A model generated the notes under the pieces. The model was not told the origin of the DNA. It did no database searches and saw only the letters and a program-made list of their open reading frames with translations. Both the position numbers and the translations under genes were made by a program. This document shows positions 1 through 9,816 of a stretch of 64,000 nt of DNA, piece by piece. Numbering within the stretch: the first letter of the stretch is position 1; the number at the start of each line of letters is the position of its first letter. Origin of the DNA: Duganella sp. CF517 (GTDB lineage: Bacteria; Pseudomonadota; Gammaproteobacteria; Burkholderiales; Burkholderiaceae_D); the NCBI RefSeq assembly GCF_900110275.1, contig NZ_FODC01000002.1, forward strand, positions 682,001 through 746,000. The letters run 5' to 3'.

Positions 1-772
1 CGGGAATGTGCGGAATGAACAGGTACTTCGAATACGTGGCGCTGCCGGTCAGGTACGCGAACAGGCCGAGCGCCGAACCGACCATAATCGTCGGCATGAT
101 CGCCAGGCCGTCCAGGCCATCGGTGAAGTTAACGGCGTTGCTGGTGCCGACGATGACACAATATGTCAACGCAATGAAACCCCACACGCCGAGCGGATAG
201 CTGATGGTCTTCACGAACGGGACGATCAAGTCGGCCTTCGGCGGCAAATCCATCGAAAAGCCCGACTGCACCCAGGCGAAGAACAGCTCGAACACCTTGC
301 CGGCGTTGGGCGCCGACACCGAGAACGCCAGGTACAGCGCGGCGGCCAGGCCGACCAGCGACTGCCAGAAGTACTTTTCCGCCGAACGCATGCCTTCCGG
401 GTCCTGGCGCACCACCTTGCGGTAGTCGTCGACCCAGCCGACGGCGCCGAAGCCCAGGGTGACGACCAGCACCGGCCAGATCAAGCGGTTCGACAGGTCG
501 CACCACAGCAGGGTCGAAACGCCGATGGCGATCAGGATCAACAAGCCGCCCATGGTCGGCGTGCCGTGTTTTTTCAGGTGGGTCTGCGGACCATCGGTGC
601 GCACGGCCTGGCCGTACTTCATCGCGGTCAGCATGCGGATCACGGCCGGACCGGCGCACAGGCCGATCAGCAAGGCGGTGGCGGCGGCGAACACCGCGCG
701 GAAGGTGATGAAGTTGAAGACCCGCAGCGGGCCGATCTCGTCCTGGAAAAACTGTGCGAGCCAGAGCAGCAT
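1..772 (-). CDS. mraY: MraY, phospho-N-acetylmuramoyl-pentapeptide transferase (partial, 3' end outside window)
   Basis: Inner-membrane enzyme that moves phospho-MurNAc-pentapeptide from UDP to undecaprenyl phosphate, making lipid I. The minus-strand reading frame starts at the ATG at 772 ([14 protein letters not shown]) and is open to base 1, so about 257 residues are present of the roughly 390 usual for β-proteobacterial MraY. Visible family marks are the DDYRK motif after the second membrane segment and the [13 protein letters not shown] signature. It starts 2 bases after the murF stop codon, so it is translated as part of the same leftward mur/fts operon. The C-terminal part lies beyond the left edge. 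Confidence 0.97.
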   Translation of the reverse strand, partial: MLLWLAQFFQDEIGPLRVFNFITFRAVFAAATALLIGLCAGPAVIRMLTAMKYGQAVRTDGPQTHLKKHGTPTMGGLLILIAIGVSTLLWCDLSNRLIWPVLVVTLGFGAVGWVDDYRKVVRQDPEGMRSAEKYFWQSLVGLAAALYLAFSVSAPNAGKVFELFFAWVQSGFSMDLPPKADLIVPFVKTISYPLGVWGFIALTYCVIVGTSNAVNFTDGLDGLAIMPTIMVGSALGLFAYLTGSATYSKYLFIPHIP

Positions 773-774
773 GA

Positions 775-2166
775 TTAGTGACTTTCCTTGTTAGCTTGTT
801 GCGATCCAATCAAATGCTGCACGACCCGTTCCATTTTCATGAAGCGGGAGCCCTTGATTAATACGGTTGCATTCGGTGCGACGGCTGCCTCCACGGCAGC
901 GAGCAAGTCGCCGAACTGTTCAAAATGGCGAATCGCGCCCCCCTTCATGTGGGATGCCAGTTCGCCGGTGGCCAGCACCTGTTCGATGCCTTTACTGTGC
1001 GCGTAAGCGCCTATCTCTTCGTGGAACTCGCGTCCTTGCGTGCCCACTTCGCCCATGTCGCCCAGCACCAGCACGCGCGGCGCGGCCGCTTTCGACAGCA
1101 CGTCGATGGCGGCGCGCACCGAATCCGGGTTGGCGTTGTAGGTGTCGTCGATGACGACGGCGCCGTTGGCGGCCGCCTTCTTCTGCAAGCGCCCGCTGAC
1201 CGGCGCGAAGGTGTCGAGTCCCAGCTTGATTTTTTCCAGCGCGATGCCTGCGGCATACGTGCATGCCACCGCGGCCAGCGCGTTGCGCACATTGTGTTCA
1301 CCGGCGGCCTGCAGATTCACGAAGAACTGCTCGGGCTCCACGCCATCGGCCGCACGGATGGTGATGAACATCTCGCTGCCGAAGTCGCCGGCACGGAAGG
1401 TGCAGCTCACTTCAGCGTCCTTGGTCAGGCCGAAGCGGATCATGCGGCGCCCGGCCGACAGCTCTTCCCACACCGGCGTGAACTCGTCGCCATGCGGGAA
1501 CACCGCCACGCCGTCGGCGGGCAGGCCGGCCAGCACGGCGCCGTTCTCGCGCGCCACCGCTTCCACCGTGTGCATGAATTCCTGGTGTTCGCGCTGGGCG
1601 TTGTTGACCATGGCGATGGTCGGCGCGGCGATGGCGACCAGGCGGCCGATCTCGCCCGGATGGTTCATGCCCATCTCGATGACGGCCGAGTGCTGCTTCG
1701 CCTCCATGCGGAACAGCGTCAGCGGCACGCCGATTTCGTTATTCAGGTTGCCGCGCGTGGCCAGGCGGCCTTCTTCGCCATGGGCGGCGGCCAGGATCGC
1801 GGCGATCATTTCCTTGACCGTGGTCTTGCCGTTGCTGCCGGTGACGCCGATGACCGGCATGGCGAATTGGCGGCGCCAGTGATTGGCGATCTGCCCCAGC
1901 GCGGTCAAGGTATCGGGTACGACAACCGCAGGCAAGGACCATCCTTCCGGCAGCTCCTCGACGACAACGGCGGCGACGCCCTTCTGCGCGACCTGCGCGA
2001 GGAAGTTGTGGGCGTCGAAAACTTCGCCGCGCAAGGCGACGAACAAAGAACCTGCGGATACATTGCGGCTGTCGGTCGACACGCCGGCAAATACAACTTC
2101 ACCCGAATCGGCAACCAGCCGCGCGCCCGGGAGGGAAGGCAGAATCTGTGCGAGTGCTGCACGCAT
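775..2166 (-). CDS. murF: MurF, UDP-MurNAc-tripeptide--D-Ala-D-Ala ligase
   Basis: Cytoplasmic Mur ligase that adds D-alanyl-D-alanine to UDP-MurNAc-tripeptide with ATP. The protein has 463 residues, the normal size. The N-terminal substrate domain (about 1-95) is followed by the ATP-binding loop GSNGKTT near residue 115 and by the C-terminal ligase domain with [10 protein letters not shown]. The start is the ATG at 2166, which shares its A with the murE stop codon (TGATG), indicating translational coupling. A much longer open frame reaching 2538 is only the murE-overlapping extension and has no Mur homology. Next gene downstream is mraY. Confidence 0.97.
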   Translation of the reverse strand: MRAALAQILPSLPGARLVADSGEVVFAGVSTDSRNVSAGSLFVALRGEVFDAHNFLAQVAQKGVAAVVVEELPEGWSLPAVVVPDTLTALGQIANHWRRQFAMPVIGVTGSNGKTTVKEMIAAILAAAHGEEGRLATRGNLNNEIGVPLTLFRMEAKQHSAVIEMGMNHPGEIGRLVAIAAPTIAMVNNAQREHQEFMHTVEAVARENGAVLAGLPADGVAVFPHGDEFTPVWEELSAGRRMIRFGLTKDAEVSCTFRAGDFGSEMFITIRAADGVEPEQFFVNLQAAGEHNVRNALAAVACTYAAGIALEKIKLGLDTFAPVSGRLQKKAAANGAVVIDDTYNANPDSVRAAIDVLSKAAAPRVLVLGDMGEVGTQGREFHEEIGAYAHSKGIEQVLATGELASHMKGGAIRHFEQFGDLLAAVEAAVAPNATVLIKGSRFMKMERVVQHLIGSQQANKESH

Positions 2167-3755
2167 CAATTCGTCCTCATCATGGTTAAACGGGCCGACA
2201 ACGCCAGCTGCGCGTGGTCGACATCGGAGAATGGCAGTTTCTTGCCCTTGATTTCCTGGTACGGCTCGTGGCCTTTGCCGGCCAGCAGAATCACGTCCGG
2301 CTTGGCGGCGTGCTTGATCGCCGACAGGATCGCGGCGGCGCGGTCGTCCAGCGTCTGCACCGTGGACGCCGGATTGTTCCGGTCCATGCCGGCGACGATC
2401 TGCTCGATGATCGAATGCGGATCTTCGCTGCGCGGGTTGTCGCTGGTGACCAGCACGTGGTCGGCCATCTGCGCGATCTTGCCCATCTGCGGACGCTTGC
2501 CCGGATCGCGGTCGCCGCCGCAGCCGAACACGCACCACAGCTGGCCGCCACGGTCGCTGGCCACGGCGCGCAGCGCCACCAGGGTTTTTTCCAGCGCGTC
2601 CGGCGTGTGCGCGTAGTCGATGACGATCATCGGCGCGTCCTGCCCGCCGACCTGCTGCATGCGGCCCGGCGCCGGCAGCAGCGCCTCGACCGCCTCGATG
2701 GCGGCGCGCAGGCCCAGGCCCTTCGCCAGCATCGCGCCCATCACGCCCAGCGCGTTGCTGATGTTGAAGTGGCCGACCAGCTTGGTCTTGATCAATGCCA
2801 CGCCCAGCGCCGACTCCAGATGGAATTCGGTGCCGGCGCTGCGGGTGCTGCGGAACTGGCTGGCGCGCAGCATCAACACGCCGTCGATGTCCGGCTGCGT
2901 GGCGGCGTCGCGCAGGGTGTAGCCGATCAGCGGAATGGCCCCGGCCAATGGCGCCTTCGATTTCAAATGCGCGATCAGGCGCAGCCCCATCGGATCGTCC
3001 AGGTTGACGACGGCCGTTTTCAGGCCGGGCCAGTCGAACAGTTTGGTCTTGGCCGCTTCGTACGCCGCCATGTCGCCGTGATAGTCGAGATGGTCGCGGG
3101 TCAGGTTGGTGAACAGCGCGACATCAAAGTGCATCCCGGCCAGGCGGCCCTGTTCCAGGCCGATCGACGACGCCTCGATCGCCAGCGACTTCGCGCCCTG
3201 GTCGCGCAGCGATGCCAGGGTGCGCGCCAACAGCACGGCGTCCGGCGTGGTGTAGCCGGTGACGTCGTATTCGACGTCGCCGCGCGCGCGGAACACACCC
3301 ACGCCCAGGGTGCCGATGACGGCGGCCGGCTCGGCGCCGCGCGACAGGGCCTGCCCCAGCCACACCGCGCTGGAGGTCTTGCCATTGGTGCCGGTGACGG
3401 CGACGGTGAACAGCGCCGCATCCGGCTGCCCGTAGAACGCGTGCGCGATCAGGCCGGCGTGCTGTTTCAGGTTGTCGACCGTGATATACGGCACGCTCCA
3501 GCTGTCGTTCCAGGTGAAGCCGGCGGGGTCCAGCACAGGATCGAGCACAATCAGCGCCGCGCCCTGCTCGATGGCGTTGTCGATGAAGCTGCGGCCGTCG
3601 ACGGCGTTGGCCGCGTCGGCTGCAAAAGCAAAAAACACATCGCCCAGCTTGATGCGGCGCGAGTCCGACGCAAGCTGCGCGCCGGGCGCCAGCTTGCGGA
3701 TCGCCGCCGCGACGGCCGCGAAATCGGCCGATGGATCGAAGTTAAAAGTCGTCAC
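2166..3755 (-). CDS. murE: MurE, UDP-MurNAc-L-Ala-D-Glu--meso-diaminopimelate ligase
   Basis: Adds the third stem-peptide amino acid to UDP-MurNAc-dipeptide. The 529-residue protein shows the ATP loop GTNGKTSS near residue 115, a substrate-site TTPD motif and the DNPRSEDP motif near residue 430. The DNPR form is the one associated with meso-diaminopimelate rather than lysine, as expected for a Gram-negative. The start codon is GTG at 3755, overlapping the ftsI stop as GTGA. The stop overlaps the murF start. Slightly longer than E. coli MurE, mostly by loops in the N-terminal domain. Confidence 0.97.
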   Translation of the reverse strand: MTTFNFDPSADFAAVAAAIRKLAPGAQLASDSRRIKLGDVFFAFAADAANAVDGRSFIDNAIEQGAALIVLDPVLDPAGFTWNDSWSVPYITVDNLKQHAGLIAHAFYGQPDAALFTVAVTGTNGKTSSAVWLGQALSRGAEPAAVIGTLGVGVFRARGDVEYDVTGYTTPDAVLLARTLASLRDQGAKSLAIEASSIGLEQGRLAGMHFDVALFTNLTRDHLDYHGDMAAYEAAKTKLFDWPGLKTAVVNLDDPMGLRLIAHLKSKAPLAGAIPLIGYTLRDAATQPDIDGVLMLRASQFRSTRSAGTEFHLESALGVALIKTKLVGHFNISNALGVMGAMLAKGLGLRAAIEAVEALLPAPGRMQQVGGQDAPMIVIDYAHTPDALEKTLVALRAVASDRGGQLWCVFGCGGDRDPGKRPQMGKIAQMADHVLVTSDNPRSEDPHSIIEQIVAGMDRNNPASTVQTLDDRAAAILSAIKHAAKPDVILLAGKGHEPYQEIKGKKLPFSDVDHAQLALSARLTMMRTN

Positions 3756-5527
3756 ATGTTCCCCTGTGCTGCGGACTCTGGAATGATGATATGGGTCAGG
3801 TCGGAATCCGGCGCCACGTTCTTGGCGCGCAGGGCCTGCGCCGCCAGCGCGGAAAACACCGGACCGGCGACGTCGCCGCCGTATTTAAGCGGGCCGCTTG
3901 GTTCGTCGATCATGACGGCGATGATGAAGCGCGGGTCCGACATCGGCGCCATGCCGACGAAGTTGCCGATGTATTTGGTGTGCGAGTAGCGGCCGCCGAT
4001 GAATTTCTGCGCGGTGCCGGTCTTGCCGCCGACGCGGTAGCCCGGCACTTGCGCCTTGACGGCGGAGCCACCCGGCAAGGTGACCATTTCCAGCATCTCG
4101 CGCATTTCGGCGGCCGTTTTCGGGCTGATGACCTGGGTGCCGTGCGGCGCCTCGTGCACCTTCTGGAACGACAGCGGAATGATGTCGCCGTCGCGCGCCA
4201 GCACCAGATAGGCGCGCGCCAGCTGGATCAGCGACACCGAGATGCCCTGGCCGAAGCTCATGTTCGCGTGCTCGATCGGACGCCACGATTTATACGGGCG
4301 CACGCGGCCGGCCACGGCGCCGGGGAAGCCCCACTTGGGCTGCTGGCCGAAACCGAGCTTGGTGAACATCTCCCACAAATCCTGTGGCGACATCAACATG
4401 GCGATCTTGGTGGTGCCGATGTTGGACGACTTCTGGATGACGGTCTGCACGTCGATCGTATGGTTGGCGTGGGTATCGTGGATCACGCGGTCGGCGATCA
4501 CCATGGCGCCGTTGCCGGTGTCGAACATGGTGTGCGGCGTGATTTTTTTCGCTTCCAGCGCCATCACCACCGGGAACGGCTTCATCGACGATCCCGGCTC
4601 GAAGGTGTCGGTCATCACGCGGTTGCGCAGTTGTTCGCCGGTCAGCTTGGAGCGGTCGTTCGGGTTGTAGGTCGGATAGTTCGCCAGCGCCAGCACCTCG
4701 CCGGTGTGCACGTCCAGCACCACGGCGGCGCCGGCCTTGGCGTTGAACTTCTCGACCGCTTCCTTGATCTGCGTGAAGGCGATGTACTGGATCTTGCTGT
4801 CGATCGACAGCGTCAAGTCCTTGCCGTCGTGCGGCTCGCGGATCGATTCGATGTCCTCGACGATGTGGCCCAGGCGGTCCTTGATCACGCGGCGGCTGCC
4901 CGGCTGGCCGACCAGCGTTTTCTGCTGCGCCAATTCCATCGATTCCTGGCCCACGTCTTCGACGTTGGTGAAGCCCACCACGTGGGTCGTCACTTCGCCC
5001 TGCGGGTAGAAACGCTTGTATTCCTTGCGGGTCTGCACGCCCTCGATGCCCAGCTTGACGATCTTGTCGGCCACGTCCTGCTCGACCTGGCGCTTCAGAT
5101 AGACGAAGCCACGGTCCGAATCGAGCTTTTTCTGCAGCTCGGCGTTGCTCATGCCGAGCAGTTGCGCCAGTTCTTTGAGCTTGTCGGCCGGCGCGTTCTG
5201 CACGTCGTCCGGGATCGCCCAGATGGCCTTGACCGGCACCGACGACGCCAGCACCTGGCCATCGCGGTCGGTGATCTTGCCGCGCGTGGCCGGCAGGTCC
5301 AGCGTGCGGGCGTAGCGGATCTCGCCCTGCTTTTGCAGGAACTGGGTCGACACGCCCTGCAGCCACACGGCGCGGGCCGACAGCGAAGCGAACGCGAAGA
5401 ACAGCACGAACAGCACGATGCGCGAACGCCACACCGGCAGGCGCACCGCCAGCACCGGGTTCTTCGAGAACGGCACGCCCTTGGAGCGCGCCACGCGCGA
5501 GGTGTTCACGTTGGAACCGCGGCTCAT
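3752..5527 (-). CDS. ftsI: FtsI (PBP3), septal peptidoglycan transpeptidase
   Basis: Class B penicillin-binding protein that cross-links septal peptidoglycan in the divisome. The 591-residue product has a short basic cytoplasmic tail, one membrane segment at about residues 30-50, a pedestal/dimerisation domain and the transpeptidase domain. Active-site motifs are visible: SSMK (EPGSSMKPF, nucleophile Ser), SSN (KSSNIGT) and KTGTAQK. The start is the ATG at 5527, overlapping the ftsL stop as ATGA; a longer open frame to 5659 runs through ftsL and is not used. The stop overlaps the GTG start of murE. Confidence 0.97.
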   Translation of the reverse strand: MSRGSNVNTSRVARSKGVPFSKNPVLAVRLPVWRSRIVLFVLFFAFASLSARAVWLQGVSTQFLQKQGEIRYARTLDLPATRGKITDRDGQVLASSVPVKAIWAIPDDVQNAPADKLKELAQLLGMSNAELQKKLDSDRGFVYLKRQVEQDVADKIVKLGIEGVQTRKEYKRFYPQGEVTTHVVGFTNVEDVGQESMELAQQKTLVGQPGSRRVIKDRLGHIVEDIESIREPHDGKDLTLSIDSKIQYIAFTQIKEAVEKFNAKAGAAVVLDVHTGEVLALANYPTYNPNDRSKLTGEQLRNRVMTDTFEPGSSMKPFPVVMALEAKKITPHTMFDTGNGAMVIADRVIHDTHANHTIDVQTVIQKSSNIGTTKIAMLMSPQDLWEMFTKLGFGQQPKWGFPGAVAGRVRPYKSWRPIEHANMSFGQGISVSLIQLARAYLVLARDGDIIPLSFQKVHEAPHGTQVISPKTAAEMREMLEMVTLPGGSAVKAQVPGYRVGGKTGTAQKFIGGRYSHTKYIGNFVGMAPMSDPRFIIAVMIDEPSGPLKYGGDVAGPVFSALAAQALRAKNVAPDSDLTHIIIPESAAQGNM

Positions 5528-5799
5528 TTCGATCCTTCCGGCGTCAGGTACTGCGTGCGCGCGGCGGTCAGCGGCGTCATGGCCAGGTCGCGGCGCGCGA
5601 TCTCCTCGATGCGCGCGTGCTTGCCCAGGGTCGACTGGTCGAGCTGCAGCTGCGCCCACTCGATATCGAGCTGGCGCGCCTTCGACTGCGAGCGTTCCAG
5701 TTCGATGAACAGGTGGCGCGCCTGGTACTGGGCGTTGACGACCGACAGGCCGCAGCCCACCAGCAGCGCCGCCAGCACCAGATTGATCTTGCCGCTCAT
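5524..5799 (-). CDS. ftsL: FtsL, divisome membrane protein
   Basis: Small bitopic division protein that forms a complex with FtsB and FtsQ and activates FtsWI. It has 91 residues: a short N terminus, one membrane segment at about 5-22 and a periplasmic heptad-type coiled coil (about 30-70). Identification rests on size, topology and position between rsmH and ftsI, because the sequence itself is poorly conserved in the family. Both ends overlap neighbours by ATGA junctions (rsmH stop upstream, ftsI start downstream), so translation is coupled. Confidence 0.93.
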   Translation of the reverse strand: MSGKINLVLAALLVGCGLSVVNAQYQARHLFIELERSQSKARQLDIEWAQLQLDQSTLGKHARIEEIARRDLAMTPLTAARTQYLTPEGSK

Positions 5800-6761
5800 T
5801 GCGCCTCCACCGGAATCGGAAGGCGGCGCGCGACCCGCATCACCGCCGAGCGGGAACGCGGGTTGGCGTCGACTTCGGCGTCGGACGGCTTCATCTTGAA
5901 CAGCAGCTTGAGCTCCGGCTGCGGCAAATCGACCGCGCGGATCGGCAGGCGCCGGTCCGGCTGTTCGACATTGGCCTTGGACGCGAAGAAGCGCTTGACC
6001 ATGCGGTCCTCCAGCGAGTGGAAGCTGATGATCGCGATGATGCCGCCCGGCGCCAGGCTGGCGTAGGCCTGGTTTAAACCGACTTCGAGGTCTTCAAGCT
6101 CTTTATTGATGAAAATCCGGATAGCTTGAAATGTGCGGGTTGCCGGATCCTTGCCCTTTTCCCGAGTCTTGACCGCGCCTGCCACGATGCCGGCAAGCTG
6201 TCGTGTGGTTGAAATTGGTTCGACTGCCCGGCGAGCAACAATCGCCTTTGCAATCTGAAAAGCAAACCGTTCTTCCCCATATTCTTTGATCACCTTTTCC
6301 AGTGTCTGTTCGGTTTCTGTGGCGAGCCACGCCGCCGCCGACATGCCGCGCGTGGTATCCATGCGCATGTCGAGCGGACCATCGTTACGGAAGCTGAAGC
6401 CGCGCGCGGCGTCGTCCACCTGCGGCGACGAGATGCCCAGGTCGAGCAGGATGCCGTCGACCTTGTCGACGCCGCGCTCGGCCAGCGAGGCGGTCATCGT
6501 GGCGAAGCTGTCGTGGACGATGGTGAAGCGCGGATCGTCGATTTGTTCGGCGGTGGCAATGGCCTGCAAGTCCTTGTCGAAGGCGATCAGGCGCGCGTTG
6601 GCGCCCAGCTTCGACAGGATCAGGCGCGAATGGCCGCCGCGGCCGAAGGTGCCGTCGACGTAGACGCCGTCGGCGCGCGCGCCTTCCAGCGCGAGCGCGT
6701 CGACCGCTTCGTCGAGCAGCACCGTGCGATGCTGAAATTCAGGCACCGTTGTGGATGTCAT
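5796..6761 (-). CDS. rsmH: RsmH (MraW), 16S rRNA m4C1402 methyltransferase
   Basis: SAM-dependent N4-methyltransferase acting on C1402 of 16S rRNA. The 321-residue protein carries the family motifs GTFGRGGHS (SAM loop), DLGISSPQ, the [12 protein letters not shown] stretch and, near the C terminus, ISFHSLEDR. The ATG at 6761 is chosen over the GTG at 6764 because an AAGG sits 7 bases before the ATG and too close to the GTG. Oddity: the coding stretch at about 6070-6320 is near 50 percent GC by hand count, while both flanks are about 65 percent. That stretch encodes the conserved KEYGEERFA to [10 protein letters not shown] part of the protein. Confidence 0.96.
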   Translation of the reverse strand: MTSTTVPEFQHRTVLLDEAVDALALEGARADGVYVDGTFGRGGHSRLILSKLGANARLIAFDKDLQAIATAEQIDDPRFTIVHDSFATMTASLAERGVDKVDGILLDLGISSPQVDDAARGFSFRNDGPLDMRMDTTRGMSAAAWLATETEQTLEKVIKEYGEERFAFQIAKAIVARRAVEPISTTRQLAGIVAGAVKTREKGKDPATRTFQAIRIFINKELEDLEVGLNQAYASLAPGGIIAIISFHSLEDRMVKRFFASKANVEQPDRRLPIRAVDLPQPELKLLFKMKPSDAEVDANPRSRSAVMRVARRLPIPVEAQ

Positions 6762-6770
6762 CACGGGACC

Positions 6771-7199
6771 TTAGAAAGAGAAATTGGCGAGTACATCGGG
6801 GGTGCCGGCTTCAATCGCCTGCTGCTCTTTTTCCGCCTGCTTGGCGGCATCCCAGATTTCGAAGTGGGAGCCCATGCCCATCATCATGACTTCGCGCTCC
6901 AGGCCGACGGCGGCGCGCAGCTCGGGCGAAATCAGGATGCGGCCGGCCGTGTCCATCTCGACGTCGGTGGCGTAACCGAGGAATATCCGTTGCCACGCGC
7001 GGGCCTGCATCGGCCACTGGGCGATCTGTTGGCGGTGCTGTTCCCACACCGGGCGGGGGAACAACATGACGCAGCCATCGGGGTGGCGGGTCAGCGTGAG
7101 GCGGCCTTCGCATTGGATCGAGAGCGCGTCACGATGCTTGGCGGGGATAGACATCCTGCCTTTTGCATCGAGATTGATTGCGGACGCGCCTTGAAACAC
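6771..7199 (-). CDS. mraZ: MraZ, transcriptional regulator of the division/cell wall operon
   Basis: AbrB-like DNA-binding protein with two SpoVT/AbrB-type repeats, each with the D-x-x-x-R core ([10 protein letters not shown] near residue 10 and [10 protein letters not shown] near residue 83). In E. coli MraZ represses its own operon by binding short direct repeats upstream. The protein has 142 residues, slightly shorter than E. coli MraZ. The start is GTG at 7199 with AAAGG 7-8 bases upstream. It is the first gene of the leftward mraZ-rsmH-ftsL-ftsI-murE-murF-mraY operon, and its operator is visible just upstream. Confidence 0.97.
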   Translation of the reverse strand: MFQGASAINLDAKGRMSIPAKHRDALSIQCEGRLTLTRHPDGCVMLFPRPVWEQHRQQIAQWPMQARAWQRIFLGYATDVEMDTAGRILISPELRAAVGLEREVMMMGMGSHFEIWDAAKQAEKEQQAIEAGTPDVLANFSF

Positions 7200-7289
7200 G
7201 GGATTACCTTTTGACCTCAGTATGGTTAGCGGAGCATGAACAGCGCGTTTCCGGTTTCATCTCCCCCGCCGCTAAGTCAGGACAAATTT

Positions 7290-7324
7290 CCCACAAAAAG
7301 CCACTTTTTCACACAGATGCCCAC
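7290..7324 (-). promoter_or_regulatory. MraZ operator: four phased 10-bp direct repeats
   Basis: Read on the minus strand, four GTGGG-like pentamers occur exactly every 10 bases: GTGGG (7324-7320), GTGTG (7314-7310), GTGGC (7304-7300) and GTGGG (7294-7290). MraZ of E. coli and relatives binds TGGGN-type repeats separated by 5-base spacers, which matches this layout. The array starts in the -10 box and runs through the predicted transcription start, a position suited to autorepression. Confidence 0.85.
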
Positions 7325-7351
7325 TTTAGAGGATGGGAGAATGGCGGTCAA
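7323..7351 (-). promoter_or_regulatory. Pmra, sigma-70 promoter of the mraZ operon
   Basis: Minus-strand -35 TTGACC (7351-7346), a 17-base spacer and -10 TAAAGT (7328-7323). The first MraZ repeat overlaps the -10 box. The leader to the mraZ GTG is about 115-120 bases. Confidence 0.8.
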
Positions 7352-7899
7352 GCGCTTTCAGGCAAACGAAACAGGGATTTTAGTAATGAAATTAAGGACT
7401 TAGCGCAATTCCTTGAAGCCAGCTAGAAATAAAATAACTCGACAAATTAAGTACTTATCGATGACTGTGAATGTGCTACCTCATCTACACACATGTGTAT
7501 GCATGCACTAAAGCGGTGAAAATGTAAGTTCAAAATAATTGAATTATTTGCATATAGTTGCAAAGCACCAACATTGCCGTAGCATATTGATAAGTGGTCA
7601 ATAGCCCGACGCATGGCGCGCAAAGTGGCGTGGATGGATGGGGGAATGGTCGAATGGCGCGCCAGCAGCGCGATGACGGGAAGTGTGAAACCTTTTAATA
7701 ACTGCAACTTCAAATTTGCTAGTCAGAAACGGCTTGAGACCGAATGTATTTTCGACAAGCAATTTGTCTATACAAATCCCGGACTGCGGCGGTGCACCAA
7801 AAGCGCCATTATACGCCTGTGCCGGGGGCTGATTCCAGCGCGGATTGCCGAAAAAACTGTCAACTTTGATTACAAAAGCATAATTTCCGTTACTGTAGG
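7352..7899. other. Intergenic region between the mra promoter and the glpK 3' end
   Basis: About 550 bases with lower GC than the surrounding genes and no convincing coding sequence. A minus-strand open frame at 7447-7713 (88 codons) lacks a ribosome site and any recognisable motif. A short palindrome ACACATGTGT is present around 7484-7493. I see no clear intrinsic terminator behind glpK. The region may hold additional upstream elements of the mra promoter. Confidence 0.5.
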
Positions 7900-9399
7900 T
7901 CAGGCCGCCCATCCTTTGGAACGCTCCACCGCGCGCGCCCAGCCCTCCATCAACGCGCCGCGCCGGTCGGCGCCCATGACCGGGTCGAAGCGGCGTTCGC
8001 AGCTCCACTGGGCGGCGACCTCCTCGCGCGTTTGCCAAAAGCCGACCGCCAGGCCGGCCAGATGGGCCGCGCCCAGCGCCGTGGTCTCGGTCACGCGCGG
8101 ACGCACCACCGGCACCCCGAGCAAATCGGCCTGGAACTGCATCAGCAGGTCGTTGCGCGCGGCCCCGCCGTCGGCCCGCACCTCGGTCAGCGGAATGTCC
8201 CGGCTCGACGCCGCCACATCCTTCCGCATGGCGGCCATCAGCTCCGCGCTTTGATAGGCGATCGCCTCCAGCGCCGCGCGGGCGATGTGGGCGCGGTTGC
8301 TGCCGCGGCTCAGCCCCACCAGCGCGCCGCGCGCGTACGGATCCCAGTGCGGCGCCCCCAGGCCGACGAACGCCGGCACCATGAACACGCCGCCGCTATC
8401 GGGCACACTGGCGGCCAGCGGCTCGACATCGGACGATTTGCCGATGATGCCCAGGCCGTCGCGCAGCCACTGCACGGTGGCGCCGCCCATGAAGACGCTG
8501 CCCTCCATCAGGTATTCGGTGGCGCCGTCGACCCGCCAGCCGACGGTCGTCAGCAGCCGGTTGTGCGACACCACCGGATGTTCGCCCACGTGCATCAGCA
8601 TGAAGCATCCGGTGCCATAGGTGTTCTTGACCATGCCCGGCGTGTGGCACGCCTGGCCGAAGGTGGCCGCCTGCTGGTCGCCGGCGATGCCGGCCACCGC
8701 GATCGGCGCGCCGAACAGCGAGGCGCGGGTCATGCCGATTTCCTCGCTCGACGACACCACCTGCGGCAGCATCTGCTCCGGAATGTCGAACAGCTGCAGC
8801 AAATCCTGGTCCCAGCGCATCAGGTGGATATTAAACAGCAAGGTGCGCGAGGCGTTGCTGACATCCGTGACATGGCGTCCGGTCAGCTTGTACACCAGCC
8901 AACTGTCGACGGTGCCGAACGCCAGCCCGCCCTGGCGCGCCCGATCGCGCGCGCCGGGCACGTGGTCGAGCAGCCATTTCAGTTTGGTGGCGGAGAAGTA
9001 GGAATCGAGTTCGAGGCCGGTGATGTCGGCGATGCGCGCGGCCTTGCCGTCGGCGCGCAGCGCGTCGCAGGTGTCGGCGGTGCGGCGGTCCTGCCAGACG
9101 ATGGCCGGCGCGATCGGCTCGCCCGTCTTGCGGTCCCACACCAGCGTGGTCTCGCGCTGGTTGGCGATGCCGATGGCGAGGACCTGGCGGCTATCGACCT
9201 GATTGTCGTGCAGGACCTTGCGGGCCACGGCCAGCTGGCTGTTCCAGATATCGTCGGGGTCGTGCTCGACCCAGCCGGGGTGCGGGAAATGCTGGGGATA
9301 TTCGGCCGCCGCGCTGCCGCGGATCTGTCCCTGGTGGTCGAACAGGATGGCGCGCGAACTGGTGGTGCCTTGATCCAAGGCCAGTATGTATTTTTTCAT
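7900..9399 (-). CDS. glpK: GlpK, glycerol kinase
   Basis: FGGY-family kinase that phosphorylates glycerol to sn-glycerol 3-phosphate. The 499-residue protein begins with the ATP-binding DQGTTSSRA signature and contains the family signatures [17 protein letters not shown] and the C-terminal [17 protein letters not shown]. The ATG at 9399 is chosen because GGGGA lies 7 bases upstream; the alternative GTG at 9405 would be too close to it. No glpF, glpD or glpR is adjacent. The gene lies about 65 bases downstream of rnpB on the same strand, and I see no clear terminator between them. Confidence 0.97.
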   Translation of the reverse strand: MKKYILALDQGTTSSRAILFDHQGQIRGSAAAEYPQHFPHPGWVEHDPDDIWNSQLAVARKVLHDNQVDSRQVLAIGIANQRETTLVWDRKTGEPIAPAIVWQDRRTADTCDALRADGKAARIADITGLELDSYFSATKLKWLLDHVPGARDRARQGGLAFGTVDSWLVYKLTGRHVTDVSNASRTLLFNIHLMRWDQDLLQLFDIPEQMLPQVVSSSEEIGMTRASLFGAPIAVAGIAGDQQAATFGQACHTPGMVKNTYGTGCFMLMHVGEHPVVSHNRLLTTVGWRVDGATEYLMEGSVFMGGATVQWLRDGLGIIGKSSDVEPLAASVPDSGGVFMVPAFVGLGAPHWDPYARGALVGLSRGSNRAHIARAALEAIAYQSAELMAAMRKDVAASSRDIPLTEVRADGGAARNDLLMQFQADLLGVPVVRPRVTETTALGAAHLAGLAVGFWQTREEVAAQWSCERRFDPVMGADRRGALMEGWARAVERSKGWAA

Positions 9400-9465
9400 C
9401 GGCACGTCCCCAGGTCGACGCGGTATGCGCGTCGGTCCCGCGGCGGCCGCGAATCTATGTGTGTA

Positions 9466-9810
9466 AGTTGAAGCAAGCCGATAGGCCGGATTTTGTTACG
9501 GCGCGGGCGAACCCGCGCTATGACAGCCATTCCTCTAGGCGCTGGATTACTCCAGCGCTCAAGCTTCCTACCCGCACGCTCCGCGAGCAGCATCATCGCG
9601 TGCCTATTTGGAATTGCACCAGGTGGAGGTTACCGCGTTTCACCGTAACTTAATACGCTCGTCTCTGTGGCCCTATTCCTCGCCTTATACCTTGGGCTTG
9701 CGCTTGCGGCTTTCGGCGGACGGCCGTTAACCGTCACCCCGCTCTATGGAGTCCGGACCTTCCTCCCGCCAGGCATTACGCGCTGGCCAGCGGCTGTCTG
9801 GCTTGCTTCA
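9466..9810 (-). ncRNA. rnpB: RNase P RNA (bacterial class A)
   Basis: Catalytic RNA of RNase P, which removes the 5' leaders of precursor tRNAs. On the minus strand the RNA shows the conserved GGAGGAAGGTCCGGACTCCA block near its 5' end, the GGTGAAACGCGGTAACCTCC region, GTGCAATTCCAAATAGGC in the middle and ACAAAATCCGGCCTATCGG near the 3' end. Helix P1 is perfect over 10 pairs: GAAGCAAGCC (9809-9800) with GGCTTGCTTC (9479-9470). The 5' end is placed about 7 bases after the -10 box; the 3' end is approximate. Confidence 0.96.
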
Positions 9811-9816
9811 GGCGGT

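Noticed and set aside
2167..2538. Upstream extension of murF
   Set aside because: Lies inside murE in another frame and encodes Arg-rich sequence unlike Mur ligases. The coupled ATG at 2166 is the real start.
7447..7713. 88-codon minus-strand frame between glpK and the mra promoter
   Set aside because: AT-rich, no ribosome site and no family; probably chance.
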